Assembly (NCBI GenBank): GCA_965204835.1
Contig: OZ242017.1
Coordinates: forward strand, 806,001 to 870,000
DNA: 64,000 nt
Source of the DNA: VXMT01 sp965204835
GTDB taxonomy: Bacteria > Chloroflexota > Dehalococcoidia > UBA2979
Direction of reading: 5' to 3'
Below, piece after piece: positions 23,076 to 32,306 of the stretch. The position numbers were made by a program, and so were the translations under genes. The notes below the pieces were generated by a model. That model was not told where the DNA came from and searched no databases. It saw nothing but the letters and a program-made list of their open reading frames with translations. Numbering within the stretch: the stretch's first letter is position 1; every line of letters begins with the position of its first letter.

Positions 23076-24164
23076 GTCGTTGCCGACGGGGCGGAGGACG
23101 CCGGGGCTTGAGGGCGAGCTCGTTTCGATCGCGACGCGGTCCGTGTCGAGCGCGCCGAGGACCTCGATGAGGTAGCGGCTGTTGAAGGCGATGCGCGCCT
23201 CCTCGCCGTCCACCAGCGCGTCGATCTCGCCCTCGTTGTTGCCCACCTCTTCCGCGCGCGCCGTCACCGTCAGCTGGCCCGTCGAGCCCTCGCCGGGGCT
23301 CGCGATGAGGCGCACGATCCCCGAGCCGTCGCGGGCGAAGATGGAGGCGATGCGCGTCTCGCGCATGAACTCGCCGACGCTCACCTCGGTGCTGGTCGCG
23401 TGGCTGCTGGGGATGAGCTGCTCGTAGTTCGGGAACGTCCCCTGGATGAGCTGCGCGATGAGCGTGGCGTGGCCGAGGTCGAACAGCACCTGCGTCCCAG
23501 CCGGGTTGAAGGTCACCGAGACGTGCTCGCTGACCTCGGGGAGGAGCCGGGCGAGCTCGTTGAGGGCGCGCGCCGGGACGATCGCCTCGCGGTCCGCGCC
23601 GTCCTCGCCCACCTCGATGGTGTTCACGGCGAGGCGGAAGCCGTCGGCCGCGGCGAGGCGCAGTGAGCCGTCGCGCAGCGCGAAGTGCACGCCGGTGAGC
23701 ACGGGCCGGGAGTCGTCGGTGGCGGCGGCGAACGCCACCTGGTTGATGGAGCGGCGGAACGCGTCGGCATCGATCTGGATGGTGTCGCCGTCCTCGACGG
23801 GCGGGATGGGCGGGAACTCGTCGGCGGCCTGTCCGCCGATCGACGCCTCGTTGCGGGCGCAGGAGAGGCTGACCTGCCGGGAGCGCTCCGCGAGCGCCAT
23901 CTCGATGGGCTGCGGGGGCAGCGTGGCGACGAAGTCCGAGAGCAGCCGCGAGGGCAGGGTGATGGTGCCCGGCTCGGTGATGCCCGACGCGATCCGGTAG
24001 GTGATGGCGATGGTCTCTGCGTCGGTGGCCGAGAGCGTGAGTTGGTCGTCGTCGGCCTCGAGCAGGATGTTGTTGGTGATGGGGAGGGTCGAGCGGGTGG
24101 GAACGGCGCGCGCGACGGCGCTGAGGCCTCTGTTCAGGTCCTCTTGCTGGACGGTCAGTTGCAC
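23034..24164 (-). CDS. dnaN: DNA polymerase III subunit beta (sliding clamp)
   Basis: This 376-residue protein is the ring clamp that holds polymerase III on DNA. Typical clamp segments are seen: LTVQQEDLNRGLSAVARAV at the start, RSTLPITNNILLEAD near residue 30, SRPVLTGVHFAL near 160, AADGFRLAVN near 175 and the terminal DDYVHVVMPMFVQW. The start is set at the GTG at 24164, which gives the usual N-terminus; the open frame runs 35 codons further to an ATG at 24269 that adds non-conserved residues. The length fits the family (about 366-380). No dnaA or recF is next to it. The mobile element abuts its 3' end without altering its normal C-terminus. Confidence 0.95.
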   Translation of the reverse strand: MQLTVQQEDLNRGLSAVARAVPTRSTLPITNNILLEADDDQLTLSATDAETIAITYRIASGITEPGTITLPSRLLSDFVATLPPQPIEMALAERSRQVSLSCARNEASIGGQAADEFPPIPPVEDGDTIQIDADAFRRSINQVAFAAATDDSRPVLTGVHFALRDGSLRLAAADGFRLAVNTIEVGEDGADREAIVPARALNELARLLPEVSEHVSVTFNPAGTQVLFDLGHATLIAQLIQGTFPNYEQLIPSSHATSTEVSVGEFMRETRIASIFARDGSGIVRLIASPGEGSTGQLTVTARAEEVGNNEGEIDALVDGEEARIAFNSRYLIEVLGALDTDRVAIETSSPSSPGVLRPVGNDDYVHVVMPMFVQW

Positions 24165-24326
24165 AGTGGCCCCCGAAGCACGAAATCGCTCAAGCGCTGC
24201 GCTGTTGAGCCTCAGGCCCGCCGCGAGTATACGAGCCCCCCTGTCCCGCGGGCAATGTTCGGACGTCACCCGCAGCCGCGGAGGCGACGCGCCCTGCGCT
24301 CCCCCGGCGCGGGCCGGGCGGCCGGA

Positions 24327-26465
24327 CTACGCCGCGCCGCCGGAATCCGGCGGGGCGACCTCGGCGCGGTGCGCCTCGAACGCCTCGAGGAAGTCGGCGA
24401 CGGTCATCCCGAACGCAGCCTCGAACGCCGCTCGCCAGCTCGTCGACGCGGGCAGCCGGCGGTAGTACTCGATGAGCGCCGGCTCGCCGGCATGCGCGGC
24501 CAGCCAGTCGCCCGCGAGGAAGGTGAGTGCCCGCGCGTCCCAGTATCCGGCGGCGGTGGCGTCGTCGTGGTGCTCGAGGTCGGCGAGCGGGGACGCGACA
24601 CGCTTCGCAAGCTTCGCCTGCTCGGCCCGGATCTCCTCGATGGTCGCGTCCTCGGCGGTCGCCTTGTAGGCGTGGTCGGCGTAGCTCCTCGCCGCGTTGC
24701 GCAGCCACCACGGGCCGCGGCCGTCGAGCCCGCCCTCCGCGGGCGGCAGTGACGATCGCGGGGCGAGCCGGTCCCGCACGTAGTCGAAGTGGTGGCGATC
24801 GAGGTGGTGCGGGGCGTCCGGGCGGCACTCGAGGTCGATGACGATCACCGTTGCACCGCCGCGCCCTACGGCGTTGCAGAACTCCTCGGCCGGGGTGCCT
24901 CCGAACGCCAGCCGGTATGCCTCCGTGGCGGACGCGGTGTCGGCCGCCGCGTAGACGGTGTAGTCAGCGGGCCCGGTGCCGAAGCGCTCCATGAAGAACG
25001 CCTGCACGTCGGCGAACGCGGCCCGCACCGCTGCTTCCACCTCGGCCGACGCATCCCCGACGAACAGGAGCACCGGCTCCTCCTCCTCGTCGGCGAGGTG
25101 GGGGATACGCGAGGCGGTCAGGGCGGCCCGGTACGACCCGAACCCGTCGTAGAAGTCCGCGGACGACAGCCCGAAGGTCGCCTCGAACGCTGCGGTCCAG
25201 TCGGGTGCGGAGGACAACCGCTCGTAGTAGTCGATGTACGTTGCGTGGTCGGGGAGCCCGTTGGACCAGCCGCGAGGCGTCGGATCGAACGTACCGGCCG
25301 AGTCGGCCGCCGCGGCGTGGCCGGACAGCCACTCGACCGCGAGTGCGGCCAGGCTGTAGGCGGGGCCGGCGCCGGCGTAGAAGAGCCGCGACAGCGTGAG
25401 GTCGTCGAGCTGTTCCGTGACGGAGGTGGAATAGCGCAGCCGGCCCAGCCGCAGCTCTTCGGCCGTGGTGCCCCATCGCTCCTGCCGGTACAGACCGCCC
25501 GCGTACGTTGCGGAGCCCTCGGTCATCCATCGTGGTGACGGGTCGTGGGCCGCGGGCGAGTAGCCCCCGAGCCGGCGCTGCAGGACGTGGAAGTACTCAT
25601 GCGCGAGCGTATCGCCCAGGTAGGCGTAGTCCACAGCGTCACGGCTGAGCAGGATCTCGCGTGACCGGGCGCCCGCGAAGATGTCGAGGCTGAAGTCCAC
25701 GATCACCTCGAACTCGGGCGGCCGGATACCGTAGCGCTCCGCGAAGAACCGGATCACGTCCGCCATGTCGTCGCGGATCGCGGCCTGCTGCTCGGCCGGC
25801 AACTCGTCCGGGAACGTGAACTCGATACGGTCGGCGGTGGGCTGCCACCACCGTGCATCCTCCGTCACTTCCACCCAGAGGCCGTCGCCACGCTCCAGGT
25901 CGACGAGGGTGTTCGCCGAAGCCGCGGCATTGGGCCGATAGTTGGTGTACCCCTGCGCCTCCGCGTCCCACCGCGACGCGGACACGAGCGACGCGCCGAA
26001 GCGCGCGAGCAGATCCTCGACAGCCGCGCGGTCGCGGCCGGCCCAGCCCACCAGGTTGCGCCCGGCGCGCAGCGAGACCACCGCGCCGTCCTCGGCGACC
26101 GGGCGAGTCCACTCGAAGGGCTGGTTCCCGCCCATCTCCAGCCACAGCCCCATGCCGGGCGTGAGCGTCCGCAGCGCGTGCAGGGGGATGCTGTTGCGCG
26201 TCCGGCGCTGGTAGCGCTCGTTCTCCGCGTCCCACGCCGAGACGCGTCGCAGCGCCGGGATCGCGTCGAAGACGTCGGTGACCGGGGCCTCGGGGCCGAC
26301 CCAGGCGACCATGTTCCAGCCGGGCTGCAGCACCGTGGTGATCGTGCCGTCGTCGCCCGACTCGTCCGATTCCGCGGAGGCGCGTGCCGGCTCCCCCGCG
26401 AGCGCGGCGACCAGCAGGCCGACGAGGAGCGCAACGGCAAGCGGGAAGCGAATGGGAGGGCGCAT
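24327..26465 (-). CDS. Secreted metalloprotease-like protein with two tandem domains
   Basis: This 712-residue protein has a signal peptide (LAVALLVGLLVAALAG, residues 8-23). Residues 42-205 hold two copies of a beta domain marked by LQPGWNMVAWVG and LRAGRNLVGWAG. Residues 215-460 form a gluzincin-like peptidase domain with the HEYFH zinc motif (TLAHEYFHVLQRR, near residue 290) and the downstream WMTEGSATYAGG. Residues 470-700 repeat this fold but have HHLDRHHFDYVRD and WWLRNAARSYAD instead, so the metal-binding motif is lost. It ends with the same ALIEYYRRL and AFEAAFGMTVADF type helices as the first copy. It probably acts outside the cell; substrate unknown. Transcription is monocistronic. 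Confidence 0.75.
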   Translation of the reverse strand: MRPPIRFPLAVALLVGLLVAALAGEPARASAESDESGDDGTITTVLQPGWNMVAWVGPEAPVTDVFDAIPALRRVSAWDAENERYQRRTRNSIPLHALRTLTPGMGLWLEMGGNQPFEWTRPVAEDGAVVSLRAGRNLVGWAGRDRAAVEDLLARFGASLVSASRWDAEAQGYTNYRPNAAASANTLVDLERGDGLWVEVTEDARWWQPTADRIEFTFPDELPAEQQAAIRDDMADVIRFFAERYGIRPPEFEVIVDFSLDIFAGARSREILLSRDAVDYAYLGDTLAHEYFHVLQRRLGGYSPAAHDPSPRWMTEGSATYAGGLYRQERWGTTAEELRLGRLRYSTSVTEQLDDLTLSRLFYAGAGPAYSLAALAVEWLSGHAAAADSAGTFDPTPRGWSNGLPDHATYIDYYERLSSAPDWTAAFEATFGLSSADFYDGFGSYRAALTASRIPHLADEEEEPVLLFVGDASAEVEAAVRAAFADVQAFFMERFGTGPADYTVYAAADTASATEAYRLAFGGTPAEEFCNAVGRGGATVIVIDLECRPDAPHHLDRHHFDYVRDRLAPRSSLPPAEGGLDGRGPWWLRNAARSYADHAYKATAEDATIEEIRAEQAKLAKRVASPLADLEHHDDATAAGYWDARALTFLAGDWLAAHAGEPALIEYYRRLPASTSWRAAFEAAFGMTVADFLEAFEAHRAEVAPPDSGGAA

Positions 26466-26631
26466 CGCTGCCCCTGATATTACGTACGGAGATCACAAAG
26501 ATAATATTGCGGGCGATCCGGCTTCGTCGCAATGGAGGAGTCGTATCGACGAGATGAGGCGGGCGGCGAGGCTGGCCGCCAGGGCGCACGCGGTGGTGCG
26601 CCGGTCGTTCACGGACAGGCCAGCCAGGGAT

Positions 26632-27945
26632 TCAGGCTGCGGCCGCGCTCGCTTCCAGCGCCTCGCCCACGGCCTCGACCGTACGGTCGATCAGCGCCTC
26701 GTCGTGCGCGAGCGAGACGAACCACGCCTCGAACTGCGAGGGCGGCAGCATCACGCCGCGGTCGAGGAGCGCGCGGTGGAAGCGCGCGAAGCGGGCGGTG
26801 TCGCTCGTTGCGGCCTCGGCGTAGTTCGCCGGCGCCGCATCGCGGAAGAACACGGTCAGCATCGAGCCGACCCGGCCGACGGCGACTGTCGCGCCGGCCT
26901 GCTCGGCCGCCTCGCGCAGCCCGGCTTCGAGGCGCGACGCGAGCGCTTCGAGGCGGTCGAACGCGCCCTCGTCGGCCCGCAGCGCGCGGAGCGTGGCGAG
27001 GCCGGCGGCCATCGCGAGGGGGTTCCCGGAGAGCGTGCCCGCCTGGTAGACGTCGCCCGCCGGCGCCATGCGCTCGAGGAGCGCGCGCGGCCCACCGTAC
27101 GCGCCGACGGGTAGCCCGCCGCCGACGACCTTGCCGAGCGCCGTGATGTCCGGCCGCACGCCGTAGCGCCCCTGCGCGCCGTCCCATGCCACGCGGAACC
27201 CCGTCATCACCTCGTCGAACACGAGCAGCGCGCCGTGCGCGTCGCACAGCTCGCGCAGCGCCCCGAGGAAGCCCGGCGCGGGCGGCACGACGCCCATGTT
27301 TCCCGCGACGGGCTCGACCACGACCGCAGCGATGCCGGGGTGCGCCTCGAACGTCGCGGCGACGGCCCCGGCGTCGTTGAACGGGACCACGATGGTCTGC
27401 GCGGCGAAGGCCGCGGGGACGCCGGGCGAGTCGGGCAGGCCGAGCGTCGCCACGCCCGAGCCGGCCGAGGCGAGCAGGCCGTCGGCGTGGCCGTGGTAGC
27501 AGCCGTCGAACTTCACGATCAGGTCGCGCCCGGTCGCGGCGCGCGCGAGGCGCAGCGCGGACATCGTCGCCTCGGTGCCCGAGTTGACGAAGCGCACCAT
27601 CTCCACCGATGGCAGCGCGCCGGTGACGATCTCGGCGAGGTCGGCCTCGGCCTCCGTCGGCGCGCCGAACGAGGTGCCGCCCGCGGCCGCCGCCTGCACG
27701 GCCGCGACGACGTCGGGGTGGGCGCTGCCGAGGATCAGCGGCCCGAACGAGCCGAGGTAGTCGATGTACTCGTTGCCGTCGACGTCGGTGAGGATCGCGC
27801 CCTCACCGCGCGCGATCACGACCGGGTCGCCGCCCACGGCGCGGTACGCGCGGGCGGGCGAGTTCACGCCGCCGGGGAGTACGCCGCGCGCTCGCTCCAT
27901 CACGGCGCGCGAGCCGTCGTAGCTGCGGCCCGGCGCGTCGGTCAT
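26632..27945 (-). CDS. hemL: Glutamate-1-semialdehyde 2,1-aminomutase
   Basis: This 437-residue PLP enzyme converts glutamate-1-semialdehyde to 5-aminolevulinate in the C5 pathway of tetrapyrrole synthesis. Signature segments are RSYDGSRAVMERARGVLPGG near residue 8, YIDYLGSFGPLILGSAHP, VRFVNSGTEATMSALRLAR, KFDGCYHGHADGLL, LLVFDEVMTGFRVA and the PLP lysine in ITALGKVVGGGLPVGAYGG. It pairs functionally with hemA in the same cluster. It follows the HAD gene by 6 bp in the hemB block. The length is normal. Confidence 0.95.
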   Translation of the reverse strand: MTDAPGRSYDGSRAVMERARGVLPGGVNSPARAYRAVGGDPVVIARGEGAILTDVDGNEYIDYLGSFGPLILGSAHPDVVAAVQAAAAGGTSFGAPTEAEADLAEIVTGALPSVEMVRFVNSGTEATMSALRLARAATGRDLIVKFDGCYHGHADGLLASAGSGVATLGLPDSPGVPAAFAAQTIVVPFNDAGAVAATFEAHPGIAAVVVEPVAGNMGVVPPAPGFLGALRELCDAHGALLVFDEVMTGFRVAWDGAQGRYGVRPDITALGKVVGGGLPVGAYGGPRALLERMAPAGDVYQAGTLSGNPLAMAAGLATLRALRADEGAFDRLEALASRLEAGLREAAEQAGATVAVGRVGSMLTVFFRDAAPANYAEAATSDTARFARFHRALLDRGVMLPPSQFEAWFVSLAHDEALIDRTVEAVGEALEASAAAA

Positions 27946-27951
27946 CGTGCC

Positions 27952-28746
27952 CTAGCTTGTCGCGCCTGTCGGCACGGTGACGCCGAGGGCCTCGGCGGCG
28001 GCGGTGAGCGAGGGGACCGAGAAGTCCGGGCGGGGGTAGCCGTCCGGTAGCTCGTGGCCCGCGCGCTCGCTGAGCCACGCGACGCGGAGCCCCGCGTGCC
28101 GCGCCCCGGCCACGTCCGCCTGCGCCGAGTCGCCGACGTAGAGCACCTCGTCGGGCTCGCAGCCGAGGCGGTGGCACAGCTCCTCGAACGCCGCGCGGTT
28201 GGGCTTGTAGACGCGCAGCGACTCCGACGACTGGATCACGGAGAAGCGCAGGCGGTTGTGCGACACCGCGCTCTGCAGGAAGTCCTCGTCCGCGTTCGAG
28301 AGCAGCCCGAGCCGGTATCCGGCGGCGTCGAGGGCGTCGACCACGTCGTGCGCGTCGGGGTAGGCGGGCGCGTGGCTCAGCACCTCGCGGAACAGGTTCG
28401 CGCCGAGCGTCGGGTCGCCCTCGAGCTCGCTGTCCTCGAAGAGCCCGGTGAACTGGCGTCGCCAGATCTCCCACGTGGTGATGAACTCGGGCGGCGGCCC
28501 GGCGAACATCTGCTGGCGGTCGAGCTTGCCGTCGTCGCGCGTGGCCCACGGGCTGACGCGGTTCCACGCCGCCTCGAAGCTGCGCGCGGCGGCGTTGAGG
28601 TCGTCGACCGCGAGGCCCTGGTCGTCGAGCGCCTGCGCCAGGACCTCACGAAAGTCCCAGTGGAAGAGCGTGCCGTAGGCGTCGAACGCCACGGCCCGGA
28701 TGGCAGTGGGCTCGAACGGCTCGGGCTCGAGGGGTACGTCGATCAG
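27952..28746 (-). CDS. HAD-family hydrolase between hemB and hemL
   Basis: This hydrolase of about 264 residues has the HAD motifs AVAFDAYGTLF (nucleophile Asp, residue about 24), GLLSNADEDF, YKPNRAAFEEL (motif III Lys) and VLYVGDSAQADVAGARHAGL, with a cap domain between them. The 2-haloacid dehalogenase/phosphatase subgroup is likely; the substrate is unknown. The only well-placed start is a CTG at 28746, overlapping the hemB stop by four bases (CTGA). A GTG at 28692 would remove the first strand of the fold. The tight spacing in the heme block suggests co-expression, not a proven role in heme synthesis. Confidence 0.8.
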   Translation of the reverse strand: MIDVPLEPEPFEPTAIRAVAFDAYGTLFHWDFREVLAQALDDQGLAVDDLNAAARSFEAAWNRVSPWATRDDGKLDRQQMFAGPPPEFITTWEIWRRQFTGLFEDSELEGDPTLGANLFREVLSHAPAYPDAHDVVDALDAAGYRLGLLSNADEDFLQSAVSHNRLRFSVIQSSESLRVYKPNRAAFEELCHRLGCEPDEVLYVGDSAQADVAGARHAGLRVAWLSERAGHELPDGYPRPDFSVPSLTAAAEALGVTVPTGATS

Positions 28747-29741
28747 GTTTGACGTAACCAGCGGGCCGCCTCCTTCGCGTGGTACGTGATGACGATGTCG
28801 GCGCCGGCGCGGCGGATGCCCGTCAGCGTCTCCATCATCACGCGCTCCTCGTCGATCCACCCCTGGGCGGCCGCGGCCTTGAGCATCGCGTACTCGCCCG
28901 ACACGTTGTACGCCGCCACGGGTAGTTCGGTCGAGTCGCGCACCGCGCGCACCACGTCGAGGTAGGCGAGGGCGGGCTTCACCATCACGATGTCGGCCTG
29001 CTCCTCGATGTCGATGGCGACCTCGCGGATGGCCTCTCGCACGTTGGGCGGGTCCATCTGGTAGCCGCGGCGGTCGCCGAACTGCGGGGCCGAGTCGGCC
29101 GCCTCGCGGAACGGCCCGTAGAACGCCGAGGCGTACTTGGCGCTGTAGGCCATGATCGGCAGCTCGGCGAAGCCAGACTCGTCGAGCGCCCCGCGGATGG
29201 CGTGGACGCGCCCGTCCATCATGTCCGAGGGCGCCACCATGTCCACGCCCGCCTCGGCCAGCGAGACCGAGGTGCGCGCGAGCAGCTCGATAGCGGCGTC
29301 GTTCTCGACCTCGCCGCGCGCGTTGAGCGGACCGCAATGGCCGTGGTCGGTGTACTCGCAGAGGCAGACGTCGGCGACGACGGCGAGCGAGGGGTCGGCG
29401 TGCTTGAGCGCGTCGACGGCGCGCTGCGTGATGCCGTCGGCGAGCCAGGCGCCGCTGCCCTCGGCGTCCTTGTGGTCGGGCACGCCGAACAGCAGCACGG
29501 CGCGCACGCCGAGCTCGCTCAGCTCGGCGGCCTCGGCGGCGAGCATGTCGGTCGAGAGCCGGAACTGCCCCGGCATCGACCCGATGGGCTCGCGCACCCC
29601 GCGCCCCTCGACGATGAACAGCGGGTAGATGAAGGAAGCAGGGTCGACTCGCGTCTCCCGCACGAGCCCTCGCAGCGCCTCGCTGGAGCGCAGCCGTCGC
29701 GTGCGGGCAAACCCCGTCGCCCGTTGCGTGGCGATGGTCAT
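28743..29741 (-). CDS. hemB: Delta-aminolevulinic acid dehydratase (porphobilinogen synthase)
   Basis: This 332-residue enzyme condenses two 5-aminolevulinates to porphobilinogen. Typical segments are FIYPLFIVEGRGVREPIGSM near residue 37, a metal-site region CLCEYTDHGHCGPLN near 120, DMVAPSDMMDGRVHAIR near 165, MAYSAKYASAFYGPFREA (active Lys) near 195 and MVKPALAYLDVV near 250. The cysteines in the metal region suggest a zinc-type enzyme. It starts the block hemB-HAD-hemL, and the HAD start overlaps its stop. It is divergent from the antitoxin-like gene at 29821. Confidence 0.95.
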   Translation of the reverse strand: MTIATQRATGFARTRRLRSSEALRGLVRETRVDPASFIYPLFIVEGRGVREPIGSMPGQFRLSTDMLAAEAAELSELGVRAVLLFGVPDHKDAEGSGAWLADGITQRAVDALKHADPSLAVVADVCLCEYTDHGHCGPLNARGEVENDAAIELLARTSVSLAEAGVDMVAPSDMMDGRVHAIRGALDESGFAELPIMAYSAKYASAFYGPFREAADSAPQFGDRRGYQMDPPNVREAIREVAIDIEEQADIVMVKPALAYLDVVRAVRDSTELPVAAYNVSGEYAMLKAAAAQGWIDEERVMMETLTGIRRAGADIVITYHAKEAARWLRQT

Positions 29742-29820
29742 GGCGTGGCCTCCTCGTTGGTGGCTGCGAGGGCGTCGTGGGTATGATAGTCAAGGTCAGG
29801 GCCAGCGGAAGGCGCGACGA

Positions 29821-30389
29821 TGGACCCCGCCGAGCGAGGACAACGCGTGGCTGCGACGGTCACGCAGCTGAGAGCGCACATGCGCCGCATGGAGCGCCGC
29901 TTCGGCTGCCCGTCGGAGCAGATGTGGGACCGCTGGCAGGCCGGTGATGAGCCGGAGGACGAATCCAGCCAGGACGACATCTTCGACTGGATGATGAACT
30001 GGCGCCTCCTGCGGGACATCCTCGCGAACCCGGCGTTCGACGGCCTCATCCCGCCCGACGACCCCACGAAGGACGAAACGGCAGCTGAAGCGGAGCGCGC
30101 CGAGCAGGCCCGCCTCGCCTCGCACTGGAGGATCGCCTCACCAGATGTGGAACTCGAGGAGTTGCGGGCGAACATCCAGAAGATGGAGCTTCGCTACGAG
30201 TGCACGTCGGAGCACATGTGGAACGCCGTACTCGCGGGGACTGAGCGCGAGACGGACGAGATCTGCCTGTGGCTGATGGACTACTACCGCCTGAAGCAGA
30301 TCGCCGCCGCCGCCGACCCCAACGGTACGGGCGCTACGTCTTTGTCCACGAGCGGCGCATGGACAGCCTCCGTTCCGAAGGGACCGTAG
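29821..30389 (+). CDS. Antitoxin-like protein with two repeated domains
   Basis: This 189-residue protein consists of two copies of a helical unit of about 50 residues. The first (about residues 17-70) contains MRRMERRFGCPSEQMWDRWQ then DIFDWMMNWRLLRD. The second (about residues 110-160) contains IQKMELRYECTSEHMWNAVL then EICLWLMDYYRLKQ. This unit resembles antitoxin-type proteins encoded before DUF6516 genes, usually as one copy. The tail after residue 165 is Ser/Thr-rich and reads across the start of the next gene, which overlaps by 31 bp. The pair is thus probably translated in a coupled way. The function is inferred from context only. Confidence 0.6.
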
Positions 30390-30763
30390 TCTCCGACACC
30401 CTCGCGTTCGAGCCATACGGCGGCGGCATGCGCCTTCGCGGGCGGGTGCGCACCAGGAGCGGTGGCGTGCTCGATGTACGCAAGCTTCTGCGGCCCGTCG
30501 GCGACGCGCGTGACCCCGATCCTCGAGTCCGCACGGTCGCATATCGGTACATGGCGCTGTGGCAGCCGCGCCCCGGCGTGAGCATCGAGTTGTTCCGCTA
30601 CGACAACTACGGCGAGGATCTCTCGACGCTCCACCGTCACCATTTCAACCCCGATGGGACGGAAGCCGGACGCACGGTGGTGCCCCATGACCGGTTGCCC
30701 TACATGGATGAAGTGATTCGCGAGACCGAGGACCTGGCACGGACGAGGGCGGAGTCGGCGTAG
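30359..30763 (+). CDS. DUF6516-like putative toxin
   Basis: This 134-residue protein resembles DUF6516: a beta-rich start (TLAFEPYGGGMRLRGRVRTR), VLDVRKLLRP, then VAYRYMALWQPRPGVSIELF, HRHHFNPDG with clustered histidines near residue 95 and a C-terminal helix MDEVIRETEDLA. The His/Asp cluster could be catalytic. Its ATG at 30359 lies inside the end of the preceding gene, the usual antitoxin-toxin order. The pair interrupts the leftward tetrapyrrole cluster. Toxicity is not shown by the sequence. Confidence 0.6.
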   Translation: MDSLRSEGTVVSDTLAFEPYGGGMRLRGRVRTRSGGVLDVRKLLRPVGDARDPDPRVRTVAYRYMALWQPRPGVSIELFRYDNYGEDLSTLHRHHFNPDGTEAGRTVVPHDRLPYMDEVIRETEDLARTRAESA

Positions 30764-30773
30764 GCGATTCCCG

Positions 30774-32306
30774 CTACGCCTCCGCCGCGTATCTTCGCAG
30801 CGCCCCCACCAGCGCGTCGACCGAGGGCTCCTCGGACACCACCTGCGGCCGGAAGCCCGCCTCGATCGCCGCCGCCGCCGTCTGCGGGCCGATGCACGCC
30901 ACCACCGCACCGCGCAGCGCGTCGAGGTCCCCGTCGAGCAGGGCGGCGAGGTTCCGCACCGTCGAGGACGAGGTGAACGTCACGGCGTCGATCTCGCCGG
31001 CGCGGACGGCGGCGAGCACCTCGGGCGGCGGGGCGGCGGGCGGCGCAGCGAGGTAGAGCGTGACCTCGTCGACCGTTGCGCCGGCGGCGCGCAGCCGCTC
31101 GACGGGCGCCGGGTCGGCGCCCTCGGCGCGCGGCACGAGGATGCGTGCTCGCTCGACGCCGTGCTCCAGCAGCGCGTCGGCGACGCCGTCGCCGCTCCCG
31201 CGATCGGGCACGAGGTCCGCCGACAGCCCGCGTGCTTCGAGCGCGCTCGTTGTCGCCGCCCCGACGGCGGCGATGCGCGCACCCGCGAAGAGCCGGGCGT
31301 CCTCGCCCGCCTCGCGCACGAGGTCGAACCAGGCCTCGACGGCGTTCGCGGAGGTGAAGGCGACCCACCGGTAGTCTCGCGCCCTCAGCCCCTCGATGGC
31401 CGCGCGGACGGCGCGCGGGTCGGCGCGGCGGGCGATCTCGATGGCGGGGAGGAGCACCGGCTGCGCGCCCTCGGCGCTCAGCGCCTCGGCGAGCGTCGAG
31501 GCCTGCTGCCGCGTGCGCGTCACGAGCACGCGCCACCCCGCGAGCGGGCGGCGCAGCGCCGGCGCGACGCGCTCGCGCAGCGCTACCACGTCGCCGACGA
31601 CGAGCAGGGCGGGCGGCTCGACGTGTGCCTCGCGCGCGGCCTCGGCGATGCCGCCAAGGGTCGCCTCCACCACACGCTGACGCGGCGTTGTCGCCTCGAC
31701 GGCGAGCGCCGCGGGCGTCGAGGGATCGCGCCCCCCGTCGATGAGCGCGCGCGCGATGCCATCGAGGCGGCCCACGCCCATGAGCACGACGAGCGTGTCG
31801 GTGGCCGTCGCGAGCTCAGCCCAGCGCACCTGCGCGGCCGGCTTGGTGGGGTCCTCGTGGCCCGTCACCACGGCGAAGCTCGCAGCGACGCCGCGGTGTG
31901 TCACCGGGATGCCGGCGGCGGCCAGCCCCCCGATCGCCGAGGTGACGCCGGGCACGACCCTCGCCTCGATGCCCGCCTCGGCGAGCGCCTCGAGCTCCTC
32001 GCCGCCGCGGCCGAACACGAAGGGGTCGCCGCCCTTGAGCCGCACGACGCGCCTGCCAGCGCGCGCGTGCTCGACGAGCGCGGCGTTGATCTGCTCCTGC
32101 GTCATCGCCGCGCGGCCCGGGGCCTTGCCGACGTCGGTGCGCTCGGCGTCGTCGCGACACGCGTCGAGGAGCTCAGGCGGCGCCAGGCGGTCGTAGAGCA
32201 CGACGTCGGCGTCGCGGAGCGCGCGCAGCCCGGCCTGCGAGACGAGGCCGGGGTCGCCGGGTCCCGCGCCGACGAGCCAGACGTGGCCCGGCGTCGACCC
32301 GGTCAT
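30774..32306 (-). CDS. cobA-hemD: Uroporphyrinogen-III methyltransferase/uroporphyrinogen-III synthase fusion
   Basis: This 510-residue bifunctional protein serves both heme and siroheme synthesis. Residues 1-250 are the SUMT (CobA) domain: VWLVGAGPGDPGLVSQAGL, VVLYDRLAPPELL, VRLKGGDPFVFGRGGEE, VPGVTSAIGGLAAAGIP and VVLMGVGRLDGIA. Residues 260-505 are uroporphyrinogen-III synthase (HemD): VLVTRTRQQASTLAEAL, WVAFTSANAVEAWFD, IAAVGAATTSALEARG and VTFTSSSTVRNLAALL. HemD closes the hydroxymethylbilane ring and SUMT then makes precorrin-2. The ATG at 32306 overlaps the hemC stop by four bases. The open frame continues upstream but only as a shadow of hemC. Confidence 0.93.
   Translation of the reverse strand: MTGSTPGHVWLVGAGPGDPGLVSQAGLRALRDADVVLYDRLAPPELLDACRDDAERTDVGKAPGRAAMTQEQINAALVEHARAGRRVVRLKGGDPFVFGRGGEELEALAEAGIEARVVPGVTSAIGGLAAAGIPVTHRGVAASFAVVTGHEDPTKPAAQVRWAELATATDTLVVLMGVGRLDGIARALIDGGRDPSTPAALAVEATTPRQRVVEATLGGIAEAAREAHVEPPALLVVGDVVALRERVAPALRRPLAGWRVLVTRTRQQASTLAEALSAEGAQPVLLPAIEIARRADPRAVRAAIEGLRARDYRWVAFTSANAVEAWFDLVREAGEDARLFAGARIAAVGAATTSALEARGLSADLVPDRGSGDGVADALLEHGVERARILVPRAEGADPAPVERLRAAGATVDEVTLYLAAPPAAPPPEVLAAVRAGEIDAVTFTSSSTVRNLAALLDGDLDALRGAVVACIGPQTAAAAIEAGFRPQVVSEEPSVDALVGALRRYAAEA

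Noticed and set aside
24165..24269. ATG at 24269 as dnaN start
   Set aside because: It adds 35 non-conserved residues; the GTG at 24164 gives the standard clamp N-terminus.
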